Source of the DNA: Enterococcus moraviensis ATCC BAA-383
GTDB lineage: Bacteria; Bacillota; Bacilli; Lactobacillales; Enterococcaceae
DNA length: 64,000 nt
NCBI RefSeq assembly: GCF_000407445.1
Contig: NZ_ASWB01000003.1
Location: 671,192 to 735,191 of the forward strand
Reading direction: 5' to 3'
The translations under genes were made by a program, and so were the position numbers. The notes under the pieces are model-generated. The model did no database searches. It was not told the origin of the DNA and saw only the letters and a list, made by a program, of their open reading frames with translations. Below are positions 8,251-17,600 of the stretch, piece after piece. Each line of letters starts with the position of its first letter. Within the stretch, counting starts at the first letter, position 1.

Positions 8251-8931
8251 CTACTGAATTGTTATAACAAATTCATCATCCTTAGTGTTATTTTTTAAAT
8301 CATCGAAGTAGTAAAAATATAGCTGGACTTTTTCTACTTTAAAGGGAATTACTTCCGTTGGCTTTTGATTATTTACTTTAATTTTTTGTACCTCTTTTTT
8401 TGCAGATAGAGACCATACAAAATTAGGATGATTTTTTAGTGTTTTTGTGGCATAGGTACTACTATAAAGATTTAGGAACATATTTTGTTCTTCTATAACA
8501 CTATCATTTTTATGCAATTTACTGTCTATGAATTCGGTTGGCAATGGTCCGTAAGACAGAGGATTAGAATATTCTTTTTTTCCATCTTTATCTTTTGTTC
8601 TAAATCTCATGACTGCAAAAAATTCACCGCTATCATCAGCTTGAAATAATGTTCCATAAAAAATACAGCTTTCTTCATCTTCAATTATTTTTATGGTTTT
8701 CACCAACTCAAAATCAATAGGTTTTCCATCTGCTAAAGTATTATGTTTGATGGCTTCTGCAAGTGTTGGATAGTATCCTGTAATGTAATCATCTTCATTG
8801 AAGTCTTCATCACCTTCAGTAATACGTTCAACTTTAGTTGGACTATTTCCTTCACTATCACTAAAATTAATACATCCTTGCAAACTGAGGATACATCCTC
8901 CTAATAGTAAAAAAGTGAGTATTTTTTTCAT
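8251..8931 (-). CDS. lipoprotein, candidate immunity protein for the upstream Rhs toxin (226 aa)
   Basis: The N-terminus (MKKILTFLLLGGCILSLQGC) is a lipoprotein signal peptide with the lipobox LQGC at residues 17-20, so the mature protein should be anchored to the outer face of the membrane. The rest is hydrophilic and acidic near its start (ITEGDEDFNEDD), with no recognised domain. It starts ten bases after the stop of the 1689-residue Rhs gene and is closed off by a strong terminator. In polymorphic toxin loci this position is that of the cognate immunity gene, and an extracytoplasmic location would fit a toxin acting on the membrane or wall from outside. That role is inference. Confidence 0.7.
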   Translation of the reverse strand: MKKILTFLLLGGCILSLQGCINFSDSEGNSPTKVERITEGDEDFNEDDYITGYYPTLAEAIKHNTLADGKPIDFELVKTIKIIEDEESCIFYGTLFQADDSGEFFAVMRFRTKDKDGKKEYSNPLSYGPLPTEFIDSKLHKNDSVIEEQNMFLNLYSSTYATKTLKNHPNFVWSLSAKKEVQKIKVNNQKPTEVIPFKVEKVQLYFYYFDDLKNNTKDDEFVITIQ

Positions 8932-8941
8932 AGTTCCCTCC

Positions 8942-11900
8942 TTATGCTAAGCTACAGCTCATAGCAGATGCAAATCTTGGATTTTTACCAAATGCCTCTC
9001 CTAGTTGAAGTAATAGTTTAGAAAGTGCCGCTCCAACTGGACCGATTAAGGCATCGTCTAGGATACCTATAATAGTTGCATCATTTGCTATTAGATAAGC
9101 CATAAGTGCTGTAAGAGCTACAGCTCCAAGCACCTTAGCAGGTACTTTAGCATATTCAAACAATTCTTTCCAAGTTTTTGAGCTAATAGATTTAACCAAT
9201 TTATCTGTCATTCTACCTTTACTTTTACCTGTTGTACCAGTTCCGGTCCAACCATTTTTATCAAAACCAAAATCAGATACATTCAAATTCCCATCTGACG
9301 ATTTAGTTCCTGCTCCGAGAGTAACAGATGGGTCTTTGCTGATAGTAATATTTCTATGAATATCAGACGTATTCCCTTGTTTATCTGTGAAAGAGGCTTT
9401 TTGATCTTGGGTAGCTTTCAAAGAAGAAAGGCCACTTGAATCTACTGAGATGCTAGATTTGTTAGACCAACCTATTTTTCCCCAAGGAGTAGGGATAGAA
9501 ATGTCTATTGGAATATTTACTTGTACTCCAGCATTTACGGATTTCTTACCAGTAATAGGATCAATTGATATCTTGGAAGTTTCAACAAGTATACCACCGC
9601 CACTTGACTCGCTAGTAACATGCTTGGTCCCATCTGGAAGAGTCTCCTCTATTGTATTAGACTTCCCATGTATATTATTATTCCAAAAATCTGAAATTCC
9701 TTTTCCAATATCGCCCAGTGAAGGGAAATATCCATCCTTATCTACTAAATCTAAAGGACTATTCCAAACGTAAGTATATGGATTTAATGTCATAGGTGAA
9801 GTCAATACGCCTTTAATGCCATCTTCACTCACAAATCTGCCTTGGTTCTGGTCATAATACCTAGCCTGGGCATAATTCAATCCACTAACTTCATCTTGTT
9901 GGTACCCAGTAAAACCAAAGGGTTGATTTGTTGGTGTGTTGAATAACGCTTGCCCAAATTCATCAAAGCCATATTCTTCCATCGTTTGTCTAGTAGTCGT
10001 TAGTTGTCTTAACGGACTGCCTAGATCATCTAACAAGAAGTACTCTTCTTCATTCTTTGCCAATAAGTCATTATCCCATAAATACTGTTCTTTGTCTTCA
10101 TTCACTTTTCGTTCCAAAAGATTGTTATAGGGCTTCGTCAAATCTAAAATATACTGAATCTGTTTCAGTGGTTCATTGTTTTTTTCAATTGTTTGACCAG
10201 TTCGATTTCTTAAACCGTTATATTGATATGTTGCTTTGTCACCTGATGCAGTGGTCACTTGTGTCATCATATTTGTCGCATCAAAGGTAAATGATTTAGT
10301 GACTTGATTGTTGATCAATTCTTCCACAAGATTGCCACGTTGATCGTAGTTAAATTGTTTGGTTTCTTGAGGCGTATTTTGTTTGATTAGCTGATTCAAG
10401 GCATTGTATTGATAAGTTGTTGAACCAGTTGCTTCTTGTTTACTGGTACGGTTGCCGAAGGCATCATAGGTATATTGCCGTAAGACTTCTTGGTCTTTTG
10501 AGACATGTGTCAAACGCTGTAAGGCATCATATTGGTACTGGTAGTGTCCGCTGTCTTCGGTCAAACCACGACGTTGTTTCTTGATGACTTGTTTATTCCC
10601 GGCTTCATCGTACTGATACTGGTATTTTTCCAGAATTTCTTGCTCTTTTTGATGGATCAAGGCACTTAATTGAGAAGCAGGTGTATAGTCATAGTGTGTG
10701 GTCACTTGGTTTGGCAAAGATTTTTCAATCAAGCGTCCTTGGGCATCATAGTGATAACGATAGACCTGATCCCCAGTGTGTAGTTCGGTTAGTTTATTGG
10801 ATGGGTTGTAAATATATTGAACTTCCTTGCCATCTGGATAAACTAATTTTGTTCGATTGTTTTGCCCGTCCCAACTGTATTTAGTGATTTGTTGATCTGG
10901 CGTTAGAACTTCTTCTACACGACCTAAAGCATCTAATTTCATTTGAGTAGTGCCTAACCAGTCTTTCACCGCTTCAAGTTTACGCAATGGATTATACTGC
11001 ATGATGACTTCTTTACCATCGGAATAATTCAATTTCTGAACTTGACCTGTTTGGTTATAGTCTAAAACAGTTTGATAGCCATCTTTATCCGTCTTTTTGA
11101 TAAGCTGATTGTTTTCGTCATAGCCATACTGTTCTTGGTTGCCTAAGGCATCTGTGACAGAGGTCACATTTCCTAGTAGGTCATATTGATACTGTGTCAC
11201 ACGATTTTGTTCAGACACTTTTTCCAGTTCGGCATCAATTAATCCGTATTGTTGAATGGTTGTTAGGTTCCCTACAGTATCATAATCGTAGTGGGTTTCA
11301 TTGCCTAAAGCATCTTTAACAAGTGTAAGATTCCCTGTTGGAGAATAATCGTATTCCGTAATGGCTCCTGTTTCATCTTGATACAATACAATTCGATCGG
11401 CGGCGTCATAAGAAAATTTCCGAGAGTTGCCTAATGGGTTGGTAATCGCTGTGACACGATCTAAGATATCGTAGGTATAGGTAATTTTACTTTCTTCACC
11501 TGTCCATTTTTCAATGACGTTGTCATTCAAGTCATACACATATTGTTCTGTTTCACCGGCAGGGTAGGTGACTTGTTTTAAGTTTCCACCTGGATAATAC
11601 TCATAAGACGTGATCCCACCGTTTGCGTCTGTAACAGCTTCTAGTTGACCAAGTGATGTATAAGAAAGGGTGAGTTCATTGTCTAAGGCATCGGTTTGGC
11701 GGACTAATTGTCCTAGTAAGTCGTATTCAAAGGTCGTCGTATGGTTTAATGCATCGGTAATCGTTGCGACTTTTCCTAGTTTAGTATAGGTATAACGAGT
11801 GGTCGCACCATCGGCTTCAACCATCTTTGTCCGTCGGTTTAAGGCATCATACGTAAACGTTGTTTCTTCTCCTTTAGGAGAACGAATGCTCGTCACATTT

Positions 11901-14011
11901 TGATTTTCATCATAGTCATAGTGAACGCTATATCCTTTGGCGTTAACGACTTGGCTTAATTGGTTGTATTGATTGTATAAATAGGCCGTTTCTGCGCCAT
12001 TGGGTTCTTTGATGTTGGAGATATTCCACATCAAATCATACGTCATCTCTGTCACGTGTCCAGATGGATTCGTAATCGCTGAAACTTTTCCTAGCTCATT
12101 GTATTTTTGTGTGACGGTTGTCCCATCGAAGTCTTTAACAGCTGTCACTTTATTGATGTCATTGTACGTATATTCGCGTGTATTGCCTTCATCATTCGTA
12201 ACTTTCGTTAGGTTTCCTTCTGTGTTGTACTCAAATTTCGTGACAGCACCCGTTGGATTGGTGGTTTCAATGACTTGATTTTGGTTGTCGTAAACATAGT
12301 GAGTGGTTCCTTGATTCGGGTATTGAATACTCGCTAGATTGCCCCGTTCATCATACGTAAAGCACATCAGACTACCGTCGGGTTGTTTTACACTAACTGG
12401 TCGATGTTGTTCATCATAGGTCGTTTCAGATGAGTAGCTTAATGGATTTTCTACTTTTAATAAGTTACCATTTTCATAGGTAAAGGTATATTCGCCATCG
12501 TTTGGTTGTTTCATATAGATTGGGTGGTTCTGTTCATCATATTTGATTGTGGTCACTTCACCTAATGGATTGGTGACATTGATTAGATTTCCTTGTTCGT
12601 CATAGCTGTATTGTGTTTTATTGCCTTTTCTATCGGTCACAGAAGTTGGTTTATTCTGTTCATTGTAAGTGGTGATTTCTTCACCGTTCGGATAAACGAC
12701 TTTCGTATTTCGGTAGTGTTTGTCTCGATAGTAGGTGACTTTTAATCCGTTTTGTTCGGTTACAACGATTGTTTTGGCTTCATCATCGTACTCATAGGTC
12801 ATGACACCACCATCAGGGAAGGTTTGTTTCGTGATTCTTGAGAGATAGTCGTATTCATTTTTGACTAAATCAATCTTTCTTGGATTGGTCGTTGTCGTGA
12901 GTTTGCCATTTTCATAGCCGTAACGGACGATTGCTTTATTTGGTAGTTTTACTTCCGTTAAGCACGCATCTTCATAGGAGAAGCTTACTTTTCGTTTGGC
13001 TTGATCTTTGATACTAGTGAGTAACCCGGTATCATCATACCGGAAACGAATGAAGCCACTTGGACTTTCTACTTTTTTCAAACGTTGTTCTGAATTGTAG
13101 GAGAAGCGAATTTTTTGTCCAGATTCTGTCTGTTTAGTCACTAGTTGACCCTTGGTATTAAAGCGATAAAGGATTTGGTCTTCTGTTGTTAACTGATAGC
13201 CAGTTTCTTCTTTCACTACAATGTGGCTAGGGAAGAGAGGAGAATGGTAGTTGTTGTCTTCTAAGAATTCATAGAAAACAACATGACCATCTTCCATCAT
13301 AATTTTCAGTTCGTCTGTTTCTTCGGTTACACAGACTTCAAACGGATGGACCCAATTTTTTCCTAAAGCCCCTTGGTATTCGTCCATGGCATTGTACGTA
13401 CGGGTGAAGCTCAAAGGTACTTCCCCTTGAATGATTAAATCTTCTTTGTCTGCGCTGAAGTTACCAGTTGTCAGGTTGACTGGATCTTTACTATATCGGG
13501 CACTGGCTACTTTTAAGCCTTTAGACGTTTCAGATACTCGTTTTAGAGTCTTGTCTACATTTGACATAGACATGCCGTTTTTTAAGCGCATTTTAGATAA
13601 TGACTTCTTAAATGCATCGACACTTTGAGCAGTGAAACCGCCGTTAATAAAAGATTGGTATTCTTTAAATAGACTAGCGAGTTCATTGGCAGCGCTCGTT
13701 AACTCAGAAACATTACTAGCCGCAGCTCTGTCTAAAGTTGGTAAATCATTTTGAAGCTTTTCAACATCACGTTGTAGTTTTTGTAATAATGTCTGGAATT
13801 TATTTTTTTCTAATTTAAAGCCGCTAGTGGCACCAGTTAAGCGTCCACTTTTGGCTTCTGAGGGAACCTGAGATTCTAATGAACGAACAGTCGATACTTT
13901 GGATTCCATTTCGTGACTGAATTGTTCCGCTGCTTTAAAGAGTGATTCATATTGTGTTTTTAATTCGACGATGGCCGATAAGAGAAACACGCGATCTTTT
14001 CCAACTCCCAT
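8942..14011 (-). CDS. T7SS-associated Rhs polymorphic toxin 1 (1689 aa)
   Basis: There is no Sec signal peptide. Residues 1-175 are helical, like the N-terminal targeting domains of type VII (LXG-type) effectors. A DUF6531-like segment follows (PVNLTTGNF at about 178, SFTRTYNA at about 202). More than a thousand residues of YD/RHS repeats come next and should form the toxin-enclosing shell. The conserved core (LGSPLRQL, SGLNYAQARYYD, NPYTYVWNSPLDLVDKDG) ends at residue 1427. The 262-residue tail has a Gly/Ser/Thr-rich beta region and then a hydrophobic stretch (residues about 1625-1670) with the pattern NDATIIGILDDALIGP, ending MSCSLA. I do not recognise the toxic activity; the tail suggests a membrane-active or membrane-crossing domain. 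Residues 1-1427 are nearly identical to toxin 2. Confidence 0.85.
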   Translation of the reverse strand: MGVGKDRVFLLSAIVELKTQYESLFKAAEQFSHEMESKVSTVRSLESQVPSEAKSGRLTGATSGFKLEKNKFQTLLQKLQRDVEKLQNDLPTLDRAAASNVSELTSAANELASLFKEYQSFINGGFTAQSVDAFKKSLSKMRLKNGMSMSNVDKTLKRVSETSKGLKVASARYSKDPVNLTTGNFSADKEDLIIQGEVPLSFTRTYNAMDEYQGALGKNWVHPFEVCVTEETDELKIMMEDGHVVFYEFLEDNNYHSPLFPSHIVVKEETGYQLTTEDQILYRFNTKGQLVTKQTESGQKIRFSYNSEQRLKKVESPSGFIRFRYDDTGLLTSIKDQAKRKVSFSYEDACLTEVKLPNKAIVRYGYENGKLTTTTNPRKIDLVKNEYDYLSRITKQTFPDGGVMTYEYDDEAKTIVVTEQNGLKVTYYRDKHYRNTKVVYPNGEEITTYNEQNKPTSVTDRKGNKTQYSYDEQGNLINVTNPLGEVTTIKYDEQNHPIYMKQPNDGEYTFTYENGNLLKVENPLSYSSETTYDEQHRPVSVKQPDGSLMCFTYDERGNLASIQYPNQGTTHYVYDNQNQVIETTNPTGAVTKFEYNTEGNLTKVTNDEGNTREYTYNDINKVTAVKDFDGTTVTQKYNELGKVSAITNPSGHVTEMTYDLMWNISNIKEPNGAETAYLYNQYNQLSQVVNAKGYSVHYDYDENQNVTSIRSPKGEETTFTYDALNRRTKMVEADGATTRYTYTKLGKVATITDALNHTTTFEYDLLGQLVRQTDALDNELTLSYTSLGQLEAVTDANGGITSYEYYPGGNLKQVTYPAGETEQYVYDLNDNVIEKWTGEESKITYTYDILDRVTAITNPLGNSRKFSYDAADRIVLYQDETGAITEYDYSPTGNLTLVKDALGNETHYDYDTVGNLTTIQQYGLIDAELEKVSEQNRVTQYQYDLLGNVTSVTDALGNQEQYGYDENNQLIKKTDKDGYQTVLDYNQTGQVQKLNYSDGKEVIMQYNPLRKLEAVKDWLGTTQMKLDALGRVEEVLTPDQQITKYSWDGQNNRTKLVYPDGKEVQYIYNPSNKLTELHTGDQVYRYHYDAQGRLIEKSLPNQVTTHYDYTPASQLSALIHQKEQEILEKYQYQYDEAGNKQVIKKQRRGLTEDSGHYQYQYDALQRLTHVSKDQEVLRQYTYDAFGNRTSKQEATGSTTYQYNALNQLIKQNTPQETKQFNYDQRGNLVEELINNQVTKSFTFDATNMMTQVTTASGDKATYQYNGLRNRTGQTIEKNNEPLKQIQYILDLTKPYNNLLERKVNEDKEQYLWDNDLLAKNEEEYFLLDDLGSPLRQLTTTRQTMEEYGFDEFGQALFNTPTNQPFGFTGYQQDEVSGLNYAQARYYDQNQGRFVSEDGIKGVLTSPMTLNPYTYVWNSPLDLVDKDGYFPSLGDIGKGISDFWNNNIHGKSNTIEETLPDGTKHVTSESSGGGILVETSKISIDPITGKKSVNAGVQVNIPIDISIPTPWGKIGWSNKSSISVDSSGLSSLKATQDQKASFTDKQGNTSDIHRNITISKDPSVTLGAGTKSSDGNLNVSDFGFDKNGWTGTGTTGKSKGRMTDKLVKSISSKTWKELFEYAKVPAKVLGAVALTALMAYLIANDATIIGILDDALIGPVGAALSKLLLQLGEAFGKNPRFASAMSCSLA
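9731..14011 (-). repeat. direct repeat copy 1: Rhs scaffold (1427 codons)
   Basis: This segment encodes residues 1-1427 of Rhs toxin 1 and is a close copy, at both DNA and protein level, of 15241-19521. Both scaffolds have exactly the same number of codons up to the tail boundary. The pair is a substrate for homologous recombination that would delete or exchange tail and immunity genes. Confidence 0.85.
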
Positions 14012-14045
14012 TTTTTCCTCCTACTATCTGCTTTAGTTGTGTTTT

Positions 14046-14089
14046 AAGTAAAAAGGAGATAACAGTTTTACATTATCTTCCTTTTACTT
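14046..14089 (-). terminator. rho-independent terminator between the two Rhs modules
   Basis: AAGTAAAAAGGAGATAA and TTATCTTCCTTTTACTT pair almost perfectly around a ten-base loop. The hairpin follows the 160-residue immunity-like gene and precedes the next Rhs gene, so it separates the two toxin modules. Confidence 0.65.
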
Positions 14090-14115
14090 ATTTATAATTT
14101 AAACACGGTATATAT

Positions 14116-14598
14116 TTACTTCCATTGTCCACGTTCTTTCAAAATTTTACTAATACTACTTTCCGCTAATTCCTTTTTGAATACTTTCGGAAGTGAGGGT
14201 GGATTTTCTGTATTTTGACTTAAGAGTTGTTTTTTCCATGTGTTATCTTCACTGTTTAGAGTCCAGTAGTAAAGACCAACATCACCGCTATAAACCCAAA
14301 CTATATCTTCATCATCAGACCAAGAAAGAAGGAATCTGGAGTTTTTACTAAAATAGTCATCATCATCTTTGTATACATCTTTTAAGTTTTTAGTTGATTT
14401 GATTATAAAACTATAACCATCAACGCCATATTTATCTTTTTTTTCTTCTTGTACTAAAATATAATCTCCAGAAGCTGATTTAAGTTGTTCAAAATTATGG
14501 CTTTGAATATCTACATTAGAAGATCTAAAGTAGATAAATATTGTTATTAGTATAAATAAAACGAGTATACTACTGCAGAAAAGTATAACTTTTTTCAT
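14116..14598 (-). CDS. signal-anchored extracellular protein, candidate immunity protein for Rhs toxin 2 (160 aa)
   Basis: Residues 4-24 form one hydrophobic segment after MKK, followed by a hydrophilic domain of about 135 residues rich in Asp, Lys and aromatic residues (KDDDDYF, LLSWSDDEDIVWVY). No cleavage site or lipobox is obvious, so it is best read as an N-terminal membrane anchor with the domain outside. It starts 27 bases after the stop of Rhs toxin 2 and ends before a terminator. This topology matches that of immunity proteins against toxins attacking lipid II from outside, such as colicin M immunity and TipC. That link is inference. Confidence 0.7.
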   Translation of the reverse strand: MKKVILFCSSILVLFILITIFIYFRSSNVDIQSHNFEQLKSASGDYILVQEEKKDKYGVDGYSFIIKSTKNLKDVYKDDDDYFSKNSRFLLSWSDDEDIVWVYSGDVGLYYWTLNSEDNTWKKQLLSQNTENPPSLPKVFKKELAESSISKILKERGQWK

Positions 14599-14625
14599 TA
14601 GGTGTTTCTCCTCATTTTTATAGAA

Positions 14626-17600
14626 TTATGTTAGTCCACAAGGAGTGGGGCCTACTACTACAAATTGATTAATTAATTTTTCCCACCAGTTGTATTTTGT
14701 TTTAAGCCATCCACTTGTGAAGTCACCATTAGCATTCATTTTAGAATTATCTTTCCAAGAAATTTTTATACGATAATCTTTTGGATTAGCAAAAGGAATT
14801 TTTTTAGCGAAATTTGCTTTCCAACTATCAGTTTCATACGTAAAGTTGGGATCAATGATGTCATTCCAAGTATATCTCAAGTCAGTTTCTATATTCCCAT
14901 TGTTATCTTTCCAAATCGTTCCTTCAATAGTAAAACCACCTGCATCGGCATTTGTTCCGTGTAAATATTGATAACCTATTACAGCTTCTCCATTTTCTAT
15001 TTCCATAGGAAATTGTTCATCAACTTTAATTGAAGAATTGTTAGGAACGGGATTTGATAGTTCTTTTATCTTATCAGATATTTGTGCTGACAAGTTTTCA
15101 TTATTTTTCATATAGTTAGCCCACTTTATACTATCTTCAAGATTCAAATCTTTTCCATCTCCATAAAGATAATGCCATAATATATCTCGTCCAGCCCAGT
15201 CATTTTCAAAATTGGATCCATTAATAGAATCTGGTCTATTTCCATCTAAATCTACAAGTATCAGGGGGTTATTCCATACATAGGAATAGGGGTTTAGTGA
15301 TTTTGGGAGAGGAGCAGCTCCTTTAATATTATCTTCACTGACAAAACGCCCTTGCTTCTGATCATAGTATCTCGCTTGCGCATAATTCAATCCACTAACT
15401 TCATCTTGTTGATACCCAGTAAATCCAAAGGGTTGAGTTGTTGGTGTGTTGAATAACGCTTGCCCGAACTCATCAAAGCCATATTCTTCCATAGTCTGTC
15501 CAGTAGTCGTTAGTTGTCTTAACGGACTGCCTAGATCATCTAACAAGAAGTATTCTTCTTCATTCTTTGCCAATAAGTCATTATCCCATAAATACTGTTC
15601 GGTGTCTTCATTCACCTGACGTGCCAACAAATTATTATATGGTTTCGTCAAATCTAGAATATATTGAATCTGTTTCAATGGTTCATTGGCTTTTTCAACT
15701 GTTTGACCTGTTCGGTTTCTCAAACCGTTATATTGATACGTTGCTTTGTCACCTGATGCAGTGGTCACTTGTGTCATCATATTTGTCGCATCAAAAGTAA
15801 ATGCTTTAGCGACTTGATTGTTGATCAATTCTTCCACAAGGTTTCCACGGTGGTCGTAGTTAAATTGTTTTGTTTCTTGTGCTGTTTTTTGAGTTACTAG
15901 TTGATTTAGAGCATTGTATTGATAGGTTGTTGAACCAGTGGATTCTTGTTTACTTGTACGGTTGCCAAACGCATCATAGGTGTATTGACGTAAGACTTCT
16001 TGGTCTTTTGAGACATGTGTCAAACGCTGTAAGGCATCGTATTGATACTGGTAGTGTCCGCTGTCTTCGGTCAACCCTTGACGTTGTTTCTCAATTACTT
16101 GTTTGTTGCCAGCTGGATCGTACTGATACTGGTATTTTTCCAAAATTTCTTGCTCTTTTTGATGGATCAAGGCACTTAATTGAGAAGCAGGTGTATATTC
16201 ATAGCGTGTTGTCACTTGGTTTGGTAAAGATTTTTCAATCAAGCGTCCTTGGGCATCATACTGATAACGGTAGACTTGATCGTCTGTGTGTAGTTCTGTT
16301 AGTTTGTTAGAAGGATTGTAAACATACTGTACTTCTTTTCCATCTGGGTAGACTAGTTTGGTACGATTACTTTGACCGTCCCAACTATATTTTGTAATTT
16401 GTTGATCTGGTGTTTGAACTTCTTCTACACGACCTAAAGCATCTAATTGCATTTGAGTGGTGCCTAACCAGTCTTTCACCGCTTCCAATTTACGTAAGGG
16501 ATTATACTGCATCAGGACTTCTTTACCATCGGAATAGTTTAATTTCTGAACTTGACCTGTTTGGTTATAACTTAAAACAGTTTGATAGCCATCTTTATCC
16601 GTCTTTTTGATAAGCTGATTGTTTTCGTCATAGCCATACTGTTCTTGGTTTCCTAAAGCATCTGTGACAGTGGTTACGTTTCCTAGTAGGTCATATTGAT
16701 ACTGTGTCACACGATTTTGTTCAGACACTTTTTCCAGTTCGGCATCAATTAAGCCGTATTGTTGAATGGTGGTTAGATTGCCCACCATATCATAATCATA
16801 GTGGGTTTCGTTGCCTAACGCATCTTTAACGAGAGTAAGATTCCCTGTTGGAGAATAATCGTATTCCGTAATGGCTCCTGTTTCATCTTGATACAACACG
16901 ATTCGATCGGCAGCATCATAAGAAAACTTCCGAGAGTTGCCTAATGGATTGGTAATAGCTGTGACACGGTCTAAGCTATCGTAGGTATAGGTGATTTTAC
17001 TTTCTTCCCCTGACCATTTTTCAATGACATTGTCATTCAAGTCATACACATAGTGTTCTGTTTCCCCGGCAGGGTAGGTCACTTGTTTTAAATTTCCACC
17101 TGGATAATACGCATAAGACGTGATCCCACCGTTTGCGTCTGTCACAGCTTCTAATTGTCCAAGTGAGGTGTAAGAAAGGGTGAGTTCACTTTCTAAAGCA
17201 TCTGTTTGGCGGACGAGCTGACCGATTAAATCGTATTCAAAGGTCGTCGTATGGTTTAAGGCATCCGTAATCGTTGCGACTTTACCTAGTTTAGTATAGG
17301 TATAACGAGTGGTCGCACCATCTGCTTCAACCATCTTTGTCCGTCGGTTTAAGGCATCATACGCAAATGTTGTTTCTTCTCCTTTAGGAGAACGAATGCT
17401 CGTCACATTTTGATTTTCATCATAGTCATAGTGAACGCTGTGTCCTTTGGCATTGGTGACTTGACTTAGTTGGTTGTATTGGTTGTACAAATAGGCCGTT
17501 TCTGCGCCATTGGGTTCTTTAATGTTGGAGATATTCCACATCAAATCATACTCCATCTCTGTCACGTGTCCAGATTGATTCGTGATAGCTGAAACTTTCC

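Noticed and set aside
11000..13000. Regularly spaced similar segments that could suggest a repeat array such as CRISPR
   Set aside because: The periodicity is that of YD/RHS protein repeats in an intact reading frame; no identical repeats with unique spacers are present.
9450..13628. Several plus-strand open frames inside the first Rhs gene, with counterparts in the second
   Set aside because: They are antisense shadows of the repetitive YD-coding sequence; they lack ribosome-binding sites and mirror the coding strand's codon pattern.
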